Source: Populus alba (taxonomy: Eukaryota > Streptophyta > Magnoliopsida > Malpighiales > Salicaceae). From it: a stretch of DNA of 64,000 nt. The stretch lies in assembly GCF_005239225.2 (NCBI RefSeq), contig NC_133300.1, positions 18,527,584-18,591,583 on the forward strand. The letters run 5' to 3'. How positions within the stretch are numbered: the stretch's first letter is position 1; each line of letters starts with the position of its first letter. Below, in pieces: positions 63,624-64,000 of this stretch. Below the pieces are notes generated by a model. It made no database searches, was not told the DNA's origin, and worked only from the letters and a program-made list of their open reading frames with translations. Position numbers and translations under genes: made by a program.

Positions 63624-64000
63624 TGTTAAACTTATTGAGATCAAACACAAAAGGGAGGCTAGAATTCTGAATAATCTGTATATTATGAATGCTTAGTCTT
63701 AACCTAAATACAAATAAAGTATATATAGGTTAAACTGAAAGTACTATTCTACCCTTAATAAATAATACTACATAAATATTATTTAACATCTCCCCTCAAA
63801 CTCACGATGCGACAGCTGTAAGCATCGAGAGTTTGCCAACCAGAAAACGAAAACGAGAGATGGAATGCGCCTTGGTGAAGAAATCTGCAATCTGCAAGGA
63901 AGAAGGAACAAAAGGCAAAGTAATGGTGCCATGCTTGAGATGATGACGAGTAAGATGACAATCGATCTCAATGTGCTTAGTTTGCTCATGAAAAACCGAG
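63624..64000 (-). mobile_element. Second Copia element (same family), cut by window end
   Basis: The 3' LTR (63624-63788, TGTTAAAC to TTTAACA) differs from the LTRs at 39796 and 44439 at several positions. It is followed by the same purine tract (minus strand TTTGAGGGGAGA). The C-terminal part of RNase H lies at 63802-64000 on the minus strand, open as far as seen, with the stop TGA at 63802-63804. GACAG (63619-63623) is probably one target repeat; its partner is outside the window. The element interrupts the LRR region of CNL2. Confidence 0.93.

Overview
The window reads as nuclear DNA from a dicot plant. It is very AT-rich, has genes with GT-AG introns, carries CC-NBS-LRR and patatin genes, and is packed with plant retrotransposons. 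The short foldback MITEs with GTGTTTGGGAGTG-like ends and AT-rich bodies resemble those common in poplar and willow. Populus or a relative is therefore my best guess, but this is inference and not a database result.

Layout, left to right. Positions 1-2404 belong to an LTR retrotransposon cut by the window edge. Positions 2405-8583 hold a duplicated block ending in an intact single-exon CC-NBS-LRR immune-receptor gene (CNL1, 1106 aa). From about 9.9 to 52 kb lies a tandem cluster of patatin-like acyl-hydrolase genes, all on the minus strand with the same six-exon plan (141, 182, 349, 303, 173 and 64 nt, giving 403 aa). Copy 1 (14174-20121) is dead: a Tourist-like MITE and a hAT-like element sit 20 bp apart (TSDs included) in exon 1, inside the codons for the glycine-rich oxyanion loop. 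Copies 2 (28916-30751) and 3 (36261-38093) are open throughout. Copy 4 (47940-49850) has a 4-bp deletion in exon 3 and a lost stop codon. A gene-less relic of the repeated upstream block lies at about 9.9-10.6 kb. At 57.9-63.6 kb a second copy of the CNL block follows. Its gene (CNL2) is broken by a TRIM retrotransposon, an in-frame TGA and a Copia insertion.

Mobile DNA makes up most of the rest. I could fix exact ends with target-site duplications for a 4808-bp Copia element (39796-44603, TSD CGTGG), three solo LTRs of one family (11494-13003, 14294-16979 and 54942-57215), a 734-bp TRIM (60888-61621), a Tourist-like MITE (18606-18822) and a hAT-like element (18851-20047). Paralogous empty sites inside the window confirm several of these.

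The functional content is therefore two candidate patatin lipases and one candidate NLR receptor. Patatins of the pPLA-II group release fatty acids from membrane lipids during defence, and NLRs detect pathogens, so both families act in defence; nothing in the sequence shows that they work together. I found no CRISPR array, rRNA, convincing tRNA or clearly new multi-gene system. The most unusual signals are a 29-bp palindromic TGGGCC array inside a solo LTR, hairpins at a matching place in related LTRs, and three in-frame TAG codons in Copia that look like CAG-to-TAG changes.
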